The notes: generated by a model not told the origin, from the letters alone. A stretch of 7,303 nucleotides of DNA from Gammaproteobacteria bacterium (GCA_003485715.1 DNIF01000216.1:588-7890); one strand, 5' to 3'; shown: positions 1 to 6,811, numbered from the stretch's first letter. A program made the numbers and translations.

Positions 1-728
1 AGCAGGACGACGAGCATCACTCGGCCTTGCCCGGCCACCGGGAGGTGGCGTGGGGATACGGACCGCAAGACGGTCCGCGCAACTGGGCCCGCCTTAGTGC
101 GGGCTTTTCCTTGTGTGGGGCTGGAAAAAATCAGGCACCGATCGATCTGCCGGCGGGCGAGGCGCTGGCGGTGGGGCTGATGCGTCCGGTGTTCGACTGG
201 GGGAGTACGGCAGGGCGGGTGGTGGCCGATGCGCAGGGCCTGCGGTTCATCCCGGCGGCCGCTGCTGCAGGTCTCGAGATTGATGGGCGTCGCTACGAAC
301 TCGGTGAGCTGCGTCTGATCTCGCCGAGCGAACACACCCTGGGGGGCGCGCGCCTTGCCGGTGAGTTGCAGTTCGTGCACACCGCGAACGACGGTGGCCA
401 GGCGATCGTCTCCGTGCTGCTGGAACGGCTGGCAGCTAACGAGGGCGGGGTGACACTGCCGCAGCTACCCGCGCGCGGGAAGGGCAGCATCGAGCTCGAA
501 CAGCCCTTCGATCTGGCAGCGCTGCTGCCGGCTGATCGCCGTGCCTTCCGTTACGAAGGCTCGCTCAGCACGCCACCGTGCACGGAAGGTGTTAAGTGGC
601 TCGTCCTGCGCCAGCCGCTTTCGATCGCCAAGGCGACATTGACTGCCCTGCGCGAACGGGCCGCGCCGGCGGTGCGTCCTGTGCAGCCGCGAAACGGGCG
701 GGCTTTGCTGGTCGACAGCACCCCGTAG
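1..728 (+). CDS. Alpha-carbonic-anhydrase-like protein lacking zinc ligands (5' partial)
   Basis: The reading frame is open to the left edge (codons read QDDEHHSALPGHREVAWGYG), so the true start and the expected signal peptide lie outside the window. The TTG at 27 is probably not the start. Alpha-CA landmarks are present: WGYG with GPRNW near the beginning, CGAGKNQAPIDL (codons from 114), PSEHTLGG (324-347), ELQFVH (363-380), and the C-terminal YEGSLSTPPCTEGVKW (552-599). The two cysteines that form a disulfide in periplasmic bacterial alpha-CAs (CGAGKNQ and TPPCTEG) are both kept, which suggests export. Aligned to human CA II, however, the zinc ligands His94, His96 and His119 are Arg (312-314), Ile (318-320) and Gln (369-371). 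Glu106, Glu117 and Thr200 are kept, and Thr199 is Ser. I infer a folded but probably non-catalytic CA relative, perhaps a binding or structural protein. Family assignment is firm; function is unknown. It ends with TAG at 726-728, convergent with trpE. Confidence 0.88.
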   Translation, partial: QDDEHHSALPGHREVAWGYGPQDGPRNWARLSAGFSLCGAGKNQAPIDLPAGEALAVGLMRPVFDWGSTAGRVVADAQGLRFIPAAAAAGLEIDGRRYELGELRLISPSEHTLGGARLAGELQFVHTANDGGQAIVSVLLERLAANEGGVTLPQLPARGKGSIELEQPFDLAALLPADRRAFRYEGSLSTPPCTEGVKWLVLRQPLSIAKATLTALRERAAPAVRPVQPRNGRALLVDSTP

Positions 729-794
729 GGAGCCCGGCTCGAGGGTCGCTTCGACCCACGCTGGTCAGGTGCGCGACGTGAGCGGCGTGGGGCT
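729..794. other. Short convergent intergenic region with a small hairpin
   Basis: This is a 66-base gap between the 3' ends of the CA-like gene (+) and trpE (-). It holds one perfect inverted repeat, GGGTCG-CTT-CGACCC (743-757). The symmetrical hairpin could slow transcription from both sides, but neither strand has a T-tract after it, so it is not a convincing intrinsic terminator. Nothing else was seen. Confidence 0.3.
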
Positions 795-2291
795 TCAGTC
801 GTCCGCTACGCCTCGCGAGGCCAATTCGGCGGCGCGCATCAGGGCCCGGGCCTTCGAGAGCGTCTCCTCCCATTCCGCTCGTGGATTGGAGTCGTACACG
901 ACGCCGGCCCCGGCCTGAGCATGGATCTGCCCGTTGGCGAGCACCGCCGTGCGGATGGCGATGGCCGTATCCATGTTGCCATGCCAGCCCAGATACCCCA
1001 CCGCTCCGCCGTACACGCCACGCTTGACCGGCTCCAGTTCGTCGATGATCTCCATCGCGCGTACCTTGGGCGCACCAGACAGCGTGCCGGCGGGAAAGGT
1101 CGCACGCAGCACGTCGATGGCCGTGCGACCGGGTGCGAGATCACCGGAGACGTTCGAAACGATGTGCATCACCTGCGAGTAACGCTCGATCACGAAGCGC
1201 TCGGTCACCTGTACGCAGCCCTCGCGGGCGATGCGACCGATGTCGTTGCGACCGAGATCGATGAGCATCAAGTGCTCGGCGCGTTCCTTGGGATCGGCCA
1301 GCAGTTCCTGTTCGAGCGCCAGATCCTCGTGTTCGTCCTGGCCGCGGCGACGTGTCCCCGCCAGCGGACGCACCGTGACCGTGTCGTCCTCCAGTCGCAC
1401 CAGGATCTCGGGGGAGGAGCCCACCACGTGGAAGCCGCCCAGATCGAGGTAGAACAGGTAGGGTGCCGGATTGGTTCGCCGCAAGGCGCGATAGAAGGCG
1501 AGTGGCGGCAGGTCACAGGGTGCCGAGAGGCGTTGCGCCAGCACGACCTGCATCACATCGCCTTCCACGATGTACTCACGGATCCGCGCGACCGCTGCCT
1601 CGAAGGCCTCACGACCGAAGCTGGAGTGGAAGTCCGTCTCGGTGATCGCACGAGTGCCGCGGCCACTCGGTGCCACGATGGCCCTGCGTCGCAGTTGCTC
1701 GACCAGGTCATCCAGGCGGGCACAGGCGCGCCCATAGGCATCGTCGTCGCTTGCCTCTGCGTGCACGATGCAATGCAAGACACCACGCAGGTTGTCGAAG
1801 ACGAGCAACTCGGTGGAATCCAGCAGCAGGATGTCCGGCTGCCCCAGCGGATCGGGTGCACGCGCAGGGCCCAGACGCGGCTCGATGTGGCGTACGGTGT
1901 CATAACCGAAATACCCGACCAGACCACCACTGAAGCGTGGCAGGCCGGCCACGGGTGCGACCCGCGCGTCAGTCAACCAGGTCTCGATGAAGGCGAGTGG
2001 ATCGATGTCGTCGTGCGCATTCAGTAGATCATCCCCTGCAAGCACGCGCACATTGCGACCGCGCACCTCGATGCGCCGGACGGCAGGGAGTCCGATGATG
2101 GAGTAGCGCCCCCAGCGTTCACCGCCCTGCACCGACTCGAAAAGGTAGCTGTATGGCGCATCGGCGACTTTCAGGTAGGCCGACAGCGGGGTGTCGAGAT
2201 CTGCAGCCACGGAGCGCATCACCGGGATGCGCGCATGACCGCGGGCACGCAGATCGGCAAAGGCACCGGCATCGGGCAGGTAGCGGATCAT
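795..2291 (-). CDS. trpE: Anthranilate synthase component I
   Basis: TrpE makes anthranilate from chorismate, using ammonia released from glutamine by TrpG. It is the committed and feedback-controlled step of tryptophan synthesis in the cytoplasm. The protein is 498 aa, normal for the family. The N-terminal domain carries the tryptophan-binding region around residues 50-63 (LFES then GGERWGRYS; many relatives have LLES). The chorismate-binding domain has GSSPE (291-295), PLAGTRRRG (309-317), DLGRND (345-350), PAGTLSGAPK (400-409) and AGAGVVYDS (460-468). I chose ATG 2291 because the N-terminus then matches the usual short TrpE lead-in and a GGGAG lies 11 bases upstream (2303-2307). A GTG at 2345 would add 18 residues, with no ribosome site seen. 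It is the last gene of the rpe-gph-trpE run, 73 bases after gph (19 if the GTG is used). trpG, which often follows trpE, is absent downstream. Confidence 0.95.
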   Translation of the reverse strand: MIRYLPDAGAFADLRARGHARIPVMRSVAADLDTPLSAYLKVADAPYSYLFESVQGGERWGRYSIIGLPAVRRIEVRGRNVRVLAGDDLLNAHDDIDPLAFIETWLTDARVAPVAGLPRFSGGLVGYFGYDTVRHIEPRLGPARAPDPLGQPDILLLDSTELLVFDNLRGVLHCIVHAEASDDDAYGRACARLDDLVEQLRRRAIVAPSGRGTRAITETDFHSSFGREAFEAAVARIREYIVEGDVMQVVLAQRLSAPCDLPPLAFYRALRRTNPAPYLFYLDLGGFHVVGSSPEILVRLEDDTVTVRPLAGTRRRGQDEHEDLALEQELLADPKERAEHLMLIDLGRNDIGRIAREGCVQVTERFVIERYSQVMHIVSNVSGDLAPGRTAIDVLRATFPAGTLSGAPKVRAMEIIDELEPVKRGVYGGAVGYLGWHGNMDTAIAIRTAVLANGQIHAQAGAGVVYDSNPRAEWEETLSKARALMRAAELASRGVADD

Positions 2292-2364
2292 GCCCGGTGG
2301 CACTCCCGTCGTGGCCAGTCGTTGCAGCGGAGCGCGGTCAGGCACGCGCGGTGCGCGGGCTGTT

Positions 2365-3054
2365 TCATGCGAGCCGGCCCAGTTGCCGCAGGGTGGGCAG
2401 GAGTTCCGTCATGGAGTCGATCACGGCAGCGGCATGCGCGCCGAGATCCGCACCCTGTGCATAGCCGTGGCTGACCGCGATGGCGGCGATGCCAGCGGCG
2501 TGAGCGGCAGCGAGGTCATTCATCGAATCGCCGATCATGCAGGCTCCCACGGGTGGCACTCCGAGACGGATGGTCGCGACCTGCAGGGGCAGGCCGTGCG
2601 GTTTGGCGAGCGGCAGGCTGTCGCCACCAAGCACCAGACGGAAGCTTTCACCCAGGCCCAGCCGTTGCAGCAGGGGCAGGGTGTGACGGATGGGCTTGTT
2701 GGTGACACAGGCCAGGAGCACATCGCGTGCGCGCAAGGCCTCGAGGGCCTGCTCGGTGCCGGGGAACAGTTGCGCACTGCGACCGGAGCCGCTCGCATAG
2801 TTGAGGTCGAAGGCCTGCTCCAATCGGGCCTGCATCGCGCCGGGCCAGACCGTGCCGCCAAAGTGGTGCGCGAGCGCCCGTTCGATGAGGAGTCGCAGCC
2901 CCCCACCAACCCATTCACGCACCCTGACGACGCCCACCGGCCCCAGGCCCACGCTGCCGAGTGCGCTATCGAGTGCCATAGCGATGTCCGCCGCGCTGTC
3001 CACCAGCGTGCCATCCAGATCGAAGATGGCGAGCTGCAGTGGATGAGTCGGCAT
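2365..3054 (-). CDS. gph: Phosphoglycolate phosphatase (HAD superfamily)
   Basis: Gph hydrolyses 2-phosphoglycolate, formed by Rubisco oxygenation or DNA 3'-end repair, to glycolate and phosphate. The 229-aa protein has the four HAD motifs in order: DLDGTLVD (12-19, nucleophile Asp12 and acid/base Asp14), the Thr of ACVTNKP (Thr118), Lys151 in LAKP, and GDSMND (175-180) for magnesium. An alpha-helical cap lies between motifs I and II, as in the Gph/CbbZ subfamily. I prefer ATG 3054, which puts the usual few residues before motif I; GTG 3060 would add two residues. No strong ribosome site is visible before either. The rpe stop lies only 15 bases upstream (9 for the GTG), so translational coupling is likely. 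Position between rpe and trpE supports Gph over other HAD phosphatases, but substrate specificity cannot be read from sequence alone. Confidence 0.92.
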   Translation of the reverse strand: MPTHPLQLAIFDLDGTLVDSAADIAMALDSALGSVGLGPVGVVRVREWVGGGLRLLIERALAHHFGGTVWPGAMQARLEQAFDLNYASGSGRSAQLFPGTEQALEALRARDVLLACVTNKPIRHTLPLLQRLGLGESFRLVLGGDSLPLAKPHGLPLQVATIRLGVPPVGACMIGDSMNDLAAAHAAGIAAIAVSHGYAQGADLGAHAAAVIDSMTELLPTLRQLGRLA

Positions 3055-3069
3055 TGCCACGAGCGCGAC

Positions 3070-3768
3070 TCAGCGACCGCTGACCGCATGGCCGGCTGCC
3101 GCAGCCGCGCGCAGGTCGCTGATGGCCGCCGCGTAGTCGGCTGCACCAAAGACTGCCGATCCGGCGATGAAGGTGTCGGCACCGGCTGCCGCTACCTCCT
3201 TGATGGTGGCGAGGTTCACGCCTCCGTCCACCGCAAGGCGAATGGGGCGACCGCTGGCCACGATCCGCTCGCTCACGGCGCGGATTTTCGGCAATGCGGA
3301 GGGGAGAAATCGCTGACCGCCGAAGCCGGGATTGACCGACATCAGGAGCACGAGGTCGATGCGATCGAGCACCCAATCCAGATGCTCGATGGGGGTGGCC
3401 GGGTTGAGGACCAGGCCGGCCTGGCAGCCACTCTCGCCGATGAGGCCAAGGGTGCGGTCGAGATGAGCCGTGGCCTCGGGGTGGACGCTGATCCGGGTGG
3501 CACCGGCGGCTGCAAATTCTGGCACCAGCCGGTCCACCGGTTCGACCATGAGATGCACGTCGAGCGGTGCGCTGATGCCGTAGTCGCGCAGGGCGCGACA
3601 GACCATCGGGCCGAAGCTCAGGTTGGGAACGTAGTGATTGTCCATCACGTCCACGTGCACCCAGTCCCCGCCGGCCTCGAGCATGCGAGCGACGTCCGCA
3701 CCCAGGCGGGCGAAGTCGGCGGAGAGGATGCTGGGCGCGATGACGAGGGAGGGCTCTGATGCGATCAA
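3070..3768 (-). CDS. rpe: Ribulose-phosphate 3-epimerase
   Basis: Rpe interconverts D-ribulose 5-phosphate and D-xylulose 5-phosphate in the pentose phosphate pathway (and the Calvin cycle in autotrophs). It is a cytosolic metal-dependent TIM barrel. The 232-aa protein carries all family signatures: APSILSADF (11-19), HVDVMDNHYVPN (38-49, with His38 and catalytic Asp40), DVHLMVE (70-76, His72), MSVNPGFGGQ (143-152), VDGGVN (180-185, catalytic Asp181) and AGSAVFG (202-208). The start must be TTG 3768: no ATG, GTG or other TTG occurs in frame between there and an upstream in-frame stop at 3859-3861, and this start leaves nine residues before IAPS, as is normal. No good Shine-Dalgarno sequence is visible before it. 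It heads the rpe-gph-trpE cluster and is divergent from the DUF3530 gene. Confidence 0.95.
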   Translation of the reverse strand: MIASEPSLVIAPSILSADFARLGADVARMLEAGGDWVHVDVMDNHYVPNLSFGPMVCRALRDYGISAPLDVHLMVEPVDRLVPEFAAAGATRISVHPEATAHLDRTLGLIGESGCQAGLVLNPATPIEHLDWVLDRIDLVLLMSVNPGFGGQRFLPSALPKIRAVSERIVASGRPIRLAVDGGVNLATIKEVAAAGADTFIAGSAVFGAADYAAAISDLRAAAAAGHAVSGR

Positions 3769-3797
3769 GATGGCAACCCGGACAGACCAGGCGCCAG

Positions 3798-3803
3798 ACT
3801 CTA
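3798..3803 (-). promoter_or_regulatory. Possible -10 element for the rpe-gph-trpE cluster
   Basis: On the minus strand this reads TAGAGT, four of six matches to the sigma-70 consensus TATAAT. It lies 29 bases before the TTG start of rpe, in the divergent gap with the DUF3530 gene. No good -35 hexamer sits 16-18 bases further upstream. This is a weak guess based mostly on position. Confidence 0.18.
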
Positions 3804-3805
3804 GC

Positions 3806-3809
3806 AGGA
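3806..3809 (+). promoter_or_regulatory. Ribosome binding site favouring GTG 3819 for the DUF3530 gene
   Basis: AGGA lies nine bases before the GTG at 3819. This supports GTG over the upstream in-frame ATG at 3759, which would overlap the rpe start on the other strand and place 20 extra residues in front of a complete signal sequence. Confidence 0.5.
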
Positions 3810-3818
3810 CACCCGCTC

Positions 3819-4793
3819 GTGCGGCATGGCCTGCCGGTGGTCTGCGGCATCCTGCTCCTCATCGGTTGTCCCGCGATCGCGGAGCCCGCCCCGGCAGAAC
3901 AGGAGCCCGCCCCGACGGAGCAGAAGCCCGCCCCGACGGAGCAGAAGCCCGATCCACCGTCCAGCCCTGGAGCGGACGCCACCGTGCCGCCGGCCCCTGC
4001 TGCTCCCGAGGGTGCTACCGCAAGCGCGGCGGGGCCTGCACCCGCTGCCCCGGCCGTTGCCGATCTGGCGGCCGAGGCGCGTGCGGCGACTGAACTCGCG
4101 CGCGGGCGGCGCGCTGGCGAGGTCGTGAAACTGAGGGTAGGGGAGAGGGAGGTGCTCGCCCTCTGGCGTCCCCGGACTTCGGCCCCGGCCCGAGGCAGTG
4201 TCGTGCTACTGCACGGCGAGAGGTCCACGGTGGATGATCCGGCCATCGTCGGCGCCCTGCGCCAGGATCTGCCGACTCACGGCTTCGCGAGTCTGGCGCT
4301 GATGCTGCCCGTTCCTGCAGGGGGGGCTGCCCCTGCCGGTAGCGCGGCTTGGCAGCCCGACGTGGCGGCACGCCTCAGCGCGGCCGTGGCTTGGCTCGAG
4401 GAGCGCAATGCGCCGGTGCGCGCGCTCGTTGGACATGGGGCTGGTGCTGCCTTCGTCAAACGGATCCTGGAGGAGCCGGGGGCTCAGCCAGAGGGCCTCG
4501 AGGCCGTCGTGCTGATCGATTCGGAGGCAGGCATGCGGGAAAGCGAGGCCGTCTGGTCAGGCCCTCTCGCGCTGCCGGTGCTCGACATCGTGGGTAACGG
4601 TGCGGGTACCGAGGCGCTTCTGAGGTCCGAGGAACGACGCTCATCTGCCATGCGTACGGGTGGCGCGGAGTATCGCAGCGTGCGCATCCCCGGCGTCATC
4701 AACGACTGGTATCCCGCTCGTGGGCGGCTGGTGGCCGCGGTGCGCGGCTTCCTGCTCCGCTTCACCACCCCCGAAGTGCTGGTCGCACCCTGA
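3819..4793 (+). CDS. DUF3530 family exported protein, alpha/beta-hydrolase-like
   Basis: The protein is 324 aa from GTG 3819; ATG 3759 is the alternative start, giving 344 aa. Residues 1-21 are a signal sequence: a short basic start, a hydrophobic core, and then both a lipobox-like LIG|C (Cys17) and a type I site AIA|E (after residue 21). It could therefore be a lipoprotein or a soluble periplasmic protein. A Pro/Ala/Glu-rich linker with seven-residue repeats follows. The folded part begins around residue 95 and resembles DUF3530: EREVLALWRP, VVLLHGE (128-134), ALVGHGAGA (202-210), VVLIDSEAG, and a basic C-terminal helix. The fold looks like an alpha/beta hydrolase, but the nucleophile elbow reads GHGAG rather than GxSxG, and no His occurs after residue 206. 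Hydrolase activity is therefore doubtful. The family has no function known to me. It is divergent from rpe and convergent with the FimV-like gene. Confidence 0.85.
   Translation: MRHGLPVVCGILLLIGCPAIAEPAPAEQEPAPTEQKPAPTEQKPDPPSSPGADATVPPAPAAPEGATASAAGPAPAAPAVADLAAEARAATELARGRRAGEVVKLRVGEREVLALWRPRTSAPARGSVVLLHGERSTVDDPAIVGALRQDLPTHGFASLALMLPVPAGGAAPAGSAAWQPDVAARLSAAVAWLEERNAPVRALVGHGAGAAFVKRILEEPGAQPEGLEAVVLIDSEAGMRESEAVWSGPLALPVLDIVGNGAGTEALLRSEERRSSAMRTGGAEYRSVRIPGVINDWYPARGRLVAAVRGFLLRFTTPEVLVAP
3882..3965 (+). repeat. 21-bp tandem repeat coding for a Pro/Glu-rich linker
   Basis: There are three in-frame 21-bp units plus a diverged fourth, encoding EPAPAEQ, EPAPTEQ, KPAPTEQ and KPDPPSS. 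Units two and three differ only at the first base (Glu/Lys). The repeat directly follows the signal peptide of the DUF3530 protein. It probably forms a flexible extended spacer between membrane or cleavage site and the folded domain, and its length may vary between strains. Confidence 0.9.
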
Positions 4794-4981
4794 CGGCTGG
4801 CCGGGATCAGATTCTTCGTTCGCCAATCCTCGCAGGCCGGCGGGGCCGGCAAGAGGGACTTGCCTGAGATCGGTACGCTGCCTTTGACCCATTCATCGGC
4901 GCGATCCCGGAAGCGTCGCCGCGAGGTTTCGGGACGTCCTCCGGGTGAACGCCAAGCGCTCCGCTCCTGCCGTCGCTGACC
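4794..4981. other. Convergent intergenic region with weak hairpins
   Basis: This is a 188-base gap between the 3' ends of the DUF3530 gene (+) and the FimV-like gene (-). Two inverted repeats are visible: GCCGGC-GGG-GCCGGC (4836-4850), and an 8-bp stem with one G-U pair, TCCCGGAA/TTTCGGGA (4905-4912 with 4927-4934). Neither is followed by a T-tract on either strand, so any termination role is uncertain. No convincing gene was found, and the minus-strand frames show no missing FimV C-terminal domain. Confidence 0.3.
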
Positions 4982-6811
4982 TCAACCGACGCTGCGGAGG
5001 TTGGGTCGAGCTGGTGCGGTGGAGAAGGGCGCACGCTCCGGGCACAGTTCCTGTCCAAGGCGCTCGATCTTGGCCCAGAGCCAGGCCGGGTGACGTGGGC
5101 CATGGGCGAGCACCTGTTCAGCCAAGGCTACGAGGGCGTCCGCATCACGGCGGTAGAAGCGGACTTCGCCCAGTTTGAGCAATAGGCGCGCGCTCTCCGG
5201 GGATTTTGCCAACGCCCCGGCGAGAACGGCTTCAGCCTCCTCGAAGAGGCCGTAGACGATCTTCACATCGGCCTCGGTGACGACCTCATCCTCGTTGATT
5301 GCCGTGGTCCAACCGAGGCCGGTGGCGGATCGGCCCGACGGCAGCGTTGCGGCGAGGTCCACTAGCCGCGGATCGATGACTTCCTCCGCCTGCTCCTGCA
5401 GTAAGCGATCATCCGGCGGCTGCGTGCTGAGTCGTTCGCGGATCTGCTGTTTGATAGCGCTGTCGTTCGCCTTCGGGACTTGCCCGCGGCGTGCGGGGCG
5501 CTGCCGTGCAAGACCGCGCAGCAAGAGAACCGCCAGCAGCACGAGCAACAGGAAGACGACCCCGAGGGGCAGCATCCGGCCGAAGCGTGGCCCATCGCTG
5601 GATGCAGCCGCCTCGCCGGAATGCGCTGGGGCTGGGGCCGCCTGAGTGGAGGGCGCAACGTCCGCCGCCGGCCCTGTCACGTTGACCGATGGACTGAGTG
5701 CTGGGGCTGCGTCGCCAGAGCGCGCGCTGGCGACGGCTGCGGTCGCGGCCGTCGGTGCGTCCCGTGCATCCGCCGTTGTCGGTACCGCGTCAGGGGCTTC
5801 GGCACGACTCGTGTCCACGCCCGGTGGCAACCGACCGAGTCGCTCTTTGGCAGCGGCGATGGCGCTCTCGCGATTGCCGAGTTCGCGCTGGAGTTCACTC
5901 AGGCGTGCCTCGAGCCGGGCCAGACGCTCGCGCAGTGCCTTGCCCTCATCGGCCAGCACGGCTTGCGGCGAAGGCGCGGTATCCGGACTGCGCGCCGGCG
6001 CACTCACCGGTACCTGAGCGATGGCAGGATCTTCGGGCATCGGCGCGGGCGTGGGCGGCGATTCAGGCGGGGTCGAAGCCGCGGCGTCAGCGGTGGTCGC
6101 GGGCCCGAAGCGCAGGGCCGCGCCGGCCCGCAGACGATCGCGGTCGCCACCAATGAAGGCCGCAGGATTTTCCGCATGCAGGCGTGCGCTCCAGCCCTTG
6201 GTGTCGCCGCCATGAAGGCGCGCGAGTCGCGCGGCGATGCCGGAGAGCGTCTGGCCCGGCTGCACGACCCAGGTCGGGCCCGGGGCAGGTGGCGAGGCAG
6301 CGGGTGCGGCCGGTAGCGGGCCGGTGCGTGGCGCTGCTCTGCGTGCGGGCGCAGGCTGGTCTGCCGCGGAAGGCTGCCGAGCTTCCCCCTGACTCACCGG
6401 ATTGGCCTGTGTGGAGCGGGGCTGGCCAAGCCGGACATCCGGCGCGAGTTCCAGGCGGAATTCGCTCCGGACGGATTCCTCGCCATTGCCGACCATCAGC
6501 TCCAGGCGCAAGACGGTGTCGTGCACCGGGGTGAAGCTGCGGATCACGACTGCCGGGCGTCCCGCAGCGCGGCCAGCGACGAAACTACGAAGCGTCAGTC
6601 GCGCGCAGTCGCCTTCGAGACAACGCACGGCGGTGTTGAGGCGTCGCTCGCTGCCGGGCCCGGTGATCTCTGCACGTATGTGAAGCGGCTGGCCGCTGGT
6701 CGAAAGCTGGGCAGCCGGACCGAGATCCAGTGTGTGCGCTGGCGCACTGGCCAGGAGCAGCGCAAGGGTAGTAACGCCGGGGGACGTGGCGACCGCGCGC
6801 GAGGCAGTCAT
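4982..6811 (-). CDS. FimV/HubP-like inner-membrane protein with LysM domain
   Basis: FimV/HubP proteins are polar scaffolds that bind peptidoglycan and help organise type IV pili, twitching and pole-localised complexes. This 609-aa relative has, in order: a signal peptide (cleavage likely after APA, residue 25); a FimV N-terminal domain (about 28-125) with a CX4C pair (Cys64, Cys69); a Pro/Ala linker; a LysM domain (180-236, WVVQPGQTLSGIAARL); a second linker; a coiled coil (about 286-327); another Ala/Pro linker; one transmembrane helix (413-432) followed by basic residues; and a cytosolic part with a TPR-like helical repeat (about 511-572, EADVKIVYGLFEEAEAVL). It lacks the acidic repeats and the short C-terminal TPR domain of full FimV. 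ATG 6811 was chosen for the adjoining signal peptide and the GGAGG seven bases upstream. The neighbours seen are a phasin and DUF3530, not asd or truA, so it may be a second FimV-type paralogue; I therefore give no gene symbol. Confidence 0.85.
   Translation of the reverse strand: MTASRAVATSPGVTTLALLLASAPAHTLDLGPAAQLSTSGQPLHIRAEITGPGSERRLNTAVRCLEGDCARLTLRSFVAGRAAGRPAVVIRSFTPVHDTVLRLELMVGNGEESVRSEFRLELAPDVRLGQPRSTQANPVSQGEARQPSAADQPAPARRAAPRTGPLPAAPAASPPAPGPTWVVQPGQTLSGIAARLARLHGGDTKGWSARLHAENPAAFIGGDRDRLRAGAALRFGPATTADAAASTPPESPPTPAPMPEDPAIAQVPVSAPARSPDTAPSPQAVLADEGKALRERLARLEARLSELQRELGNRESAIAAAKERLGRLPPGVDTSRAEAPDAVPTTADARDAPTAATAAVASARSGDAAPALSPSVNVTGPAADVAPSTQAAPAPAHSGEAAASSDGPRFGRMLPLGVVFLLLVLLAVLLLRGLARQRPARRGQVPKANDSAIKQQIRERLSTQPPDDRLLQEQAEEVIDPRLVDLAATLPSGRSATGLGWTTAINEDEVVTEADVKIVYGLFEEAEAVLAGALAKSPESARLLLKLGEVRFYRRDADALVALAEQVLAHGPRHPAWLWAKIERLGQELCPERAPFSTAPARPNLRSVG

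Noticed and set aside
743..757. Hairpin between the CA-like gene and trpE as an intrinsic terminator
   Set aside because: The 6-bp stem is perfect but no T-tract follows on either strand, so I listed it only as a feature of the gap.
921..2027. Long plus-strand open frame (368 aa) opposite trpE
   Set aside because: Its translation resembles no family and is rich in His, Asp, Arg and Gln as expected for the antisense of a GC-rich gene. trpE on the other strand is unambiguous.
2292..2364. Possible tryptophan attenuator before trpE
   Set aside because: The gap holds no Trp-rich leader peptide and no terminator hairpin with a T-tract, and trpE is internal to an apparent operon.
2290..3759. Long plus-strand open frame (489 aa) opposite gph and rpe
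   Set aside because: It spans two well-identified genes on the other strand, has antisense-like composition and no recognisable motif.
2966..4246. Minus-strand open frame (426 aa) across rpe and the DUF3530 gene
   Set aside because: It is low-complexity Arg/Ser/Ala/Gly translation out of frame with rpe and antisense to DUF3530; no family resemblance.
4794..4981. Possible frameshifted FimV C-terminal domain downstream of the FimV-like stop
   Set aside because: The minus-strand frames here give no TPR-like sequence, so the short C-terminus looks genuine rather than broken.
5480..6316. Plus-strand open frame (278 aa) opposite the FimV-like gene
   Set aside because: Arg/Gly-rich shadow of the Ala/Pro linkers of the FimV-like protein, with no ribosome site or motif.
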